Assembly: GCA_023433585.1 (NCBI GenBank)
Contig: JAEZCL010000127.1
Location: forward strand, 1 to 9,466
Length of the DNA stretch: 9,466 bases
Direction: 5' to 3'
DNA from: Pseudomonadota bacterium
GTDB lineage: Bacteria > Pseudomonadota > Alphaproteobacteria > Caulobacterales > Caulobacteraceae
Numbering within the stretch: the stretch's first letter is position 1; each line of letters starts with the position of its first letter. The notes beneath the pieces were generated by a model. It did no database searches, had not been told where the DNA came from, and saw only the letters and a program-made list of their open reading frames with translations. This document shows, one piece after another, positions 8,515 through 9,466 of this stretch. The translations under genes and the position numbers were made by a program.

Positions 8515-8749
8515 GTCCCGGCTCTCGCTTCGCTTCGGCCGGGATGACAAGGCGGGCCATTGGACTCCGACTGTGAAAAACAGTGCAATTGGAGTCCAGC
8601 TTTGGAGCCCTTGTCATTCCGGTGCTCCGCCAGGCGTCGGCCGGGATGACAGGGTGCGCCGTTGGACTCCGACCGCGAAAAACAGTGCAATTGGAGTCCA
8701 GCGAGGGGCTCCCTTGTCATCCCGGAAGCGCCGCAGGCGTTGTCCGGGA
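8515..8749. repeat. Alternating hairpin array (BIME-like), two units of 102 bp
   Basis: Two hairpin types alternate as A-B-A-B-A. Type A pairs a TCCCGG-like left arm with a CCGGGA-like right arm at 8516-8522/8538-8544, 8612-8622/8641-8651 (one wobble) and 8720-8725/8744-8749. Type B pairs TGGACTCC with GGAGTCCA at 8561-8568/8591-8598 and 8663-8670/8693-8700, with a GAAAAACAGTGCAATT loop segment kept in both copies. Copies 1 and 2 are offset by exactly 102 bp. Type A resembles the CATCCCGG/CCGGGATG repeats scattered in alphaproteobacterial genomes. The array fills the gap between two convergent genes, where it may end or protect transcripts. Confidence 0.75.
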
Positions 8750-8780
8750 CGGGCAGGATAAGGGCGCCGGGAAGGGGCGG

Positions 8781-8801
8781 GTGGAAAAAAGCTGAAAAAA
8801 A
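8781..8801. other. Two phased A-tracts in an otherwise GC-rich gap
   Basis: A6 (8785-8790) and A7 (8795-8801) begin exactly 10 bp apart, close to one helical turn, so the DNA here is probably curved. On the minus strand they are T-runs downstream of the methyltransferase stop. A weak inverted repeat, CGCTGA (8818-8823) and TCAGCG (8847-8852), precedes them on that strand, so they might also serve as a poor terminator. The rest of 8802-8876 shows nothing else. Confidence 0.4.
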
Positions 8802-8876
8802 TCGATGGGGTTGGAATCGCTGACGCCGCGCGCGGGAATGCGGGGATCAGCGGTCAGGCGGCGACGCGATCCATCC

Positions 8877-9466
8877 CTACGCCGCCCTGAGCAACGCATA
8901 GCCCTGTTCGGAACGGCGCACCTGGCCGTCGCGTTCGAGGGTGGAGAGCAGGCGCGAGACCTCGGGGGTGACGCCTCGGCCCTTGAAGCGGGCGGCCAGG
9001 GCTTCGGCGGGCTGGGGGGTTTCGGCTTCGGCCAGGGCGCCGCGGATCATCATCAGGCGCGCGCGGTCGTCGGCGGGCCATTTGACGCGGTCGGCGGCGG
9101 CGACGGGTTCCTCGATGAGTTGGCCGGTCTCGCGCCCGGCCACGCGGCGCGGCGCGAAGCGGGGGATCTGATAGTCGGGGCGCAGCCACTTGATGTCGCC
9201 ACGCGCCTCCTCGGCGGCGCGCTGGGCGTTGAGCGCGACGAGATGGGCCAGGACGGTCTCGGTCCCCGCGTCGGCGGGCAAGCCGTACGCTTCAAGCACA
9301 AGCCGGTCGATCTCGACGTGCAGGTCGGCCAGGGCCAGGACGCTGCCGCGCTGGAAGTCCAGCGCCTCCTCGGGCGACATCCAGGCCGTATCGCCGTCTG
9401 GCGCAACATCTTGCCCTTCGTCTCGGGGGGGGGGGGGCGGGTTTAACCGGCCCGATGGGCTGCCGG
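8877..9466 (-). CDS. C-terminal part of a class I DNA methyltransferase-like protein (5' end unresolved)
   Basis: From an ATG at 9380 the frame gives 167 aa ending in TAG at 8877-8879. LHVEIDRLVLEAYGLP (20-35), LVALNAQRAAEEARG (47-61) and IKWLRPDYQIPRF (63-75) match, by recall, the C-terminal region of large Eco57I/MmeI-like adenine methyltransferases of restriction systems, where 'AYG-P', 'ALNxxRAxEE' and 'WLRPxYQ' recur. The last 60 residues (TPEVSRLLSTLERDGQV) look like a small winged-helix domain. The methyltransferase core (SAM motif and NPPY) is not in the window, so the visible part alone cannot be catalytic. The same frame stays open past the ATG to the window edge, reading through a 13-C run as prolines, so the gene is drawn as 5'-partial. 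Third-position GC falls upstream of 9380, which may mean a frameshift at the run or a start at 9380. No good ribosome-binding site precedes that ATG. Confidence 0.65.
   Translation of the reverse strand, partial: GSPSGRLNPPPPPRDEGQDVAPDGDTAWMSPEEALDFQRGSVLALADLHVEIDRLVLEAYGLPADAGTETVLAHLVALNAQRAAEEARGDIKWLRPDYQIPRFAPRRVAGRETGQLIEEPVAAADRVKWPADDRARLMMIRGALAEAETPQPAEALAARFKGRGVTPEVSRLLSTLERDGQVRRSEQGYALLRAA
9425..9437. repeat. Homopolymer of 13 G (C on the gene strand)
   Basis: Thirteen consecutive G residues lie 45 bp upstream of the ATG at 9380 and, if the gene is longer, inside its reading frame. At this length the upstream frame is open. One extra C would bring TAA (9445-9443) into frame, while one fewer joins a different open frame. 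Such a tract is prone to slipped-strand length change. It is also a typical place for sequencing or assembly error. Confidence 0.85.

Noticed and set aside
8560..8700. CRISPR-like repeats
   Set aside because: There are only two copies, each a hairpin, and the intervening DNA is itself repeated, so there are no unique spacers.
8805..9446. Plus-strand ORF (213 codons) opposite the methyltransferase fragment
   Set aside because: The minus-strand frame has recognisable family motifs, while this one is Gly-rich and reads through the G-run without any domain.

Overview
The window reads as a GC-rich alphaproteobacterial chromosome, most likely Caulobacterales and close to Brevundimonas or Caulobacter. 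The Lon protein looks strongly Caulobacter-like by recall. The lon, HU, tRNA-Val order is typical of alphaproteobacteria, and the best promoter candidate fits the Caulobacter housekeeping pattern (TTGACGS, 10-14 nt, GCTANAWC). No database search was possible, so the genus is an inference.

Layout. Positions 1-80 hold the last 25 codons of an apparent IS110-family transposase. It is followed by about 250 bp of palindromic repeat DNA (93-327) with no credible gene. The housekeeping block follows on the + strand: lon (528-2924), the HU histone-like protein (3090-3365) and a complete tRNA-Val with anticodon TAC (3427-3502). A small possible exported ORF (3625-3846) overlaps tail-to-tail with a large type V autotransporter on the - strand (3823-7002). 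About 250 bp of divergent promoter DNA separates the autotransporter from a GT-B glycosyltransferase on the + strand (7255-8493). Next comes a 380 bp intergenic stretch holding an alternating array of two hairpin types (8515-8749) and two phased A-tracts. The window ends with the C-terminal part of a DNA-methyltransferase-like protein on the - strand (8877 to the edge), whose upstream reading frame runs through a 13-nt homopolymer (9425-9437).

Functional picture. lon and HU are core genes of proteolysis and nucleoid structure; HU is a known Lon substrate in Escherichia coli. The autotransporter and the glycosyltransferase look like envelope or surface genes, but nothing in the sequence ties them together beyond adjacency. 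No complete undescribed multi-gene system is evident. The points most worth checking are the homopolymer in the methyltransferase gene, the alternating hairpin array with paired GANTC sites, the acidic calcium-loop-like inserts in the autotransporter passenger, and the IS110 end lying against palindromic repeats.
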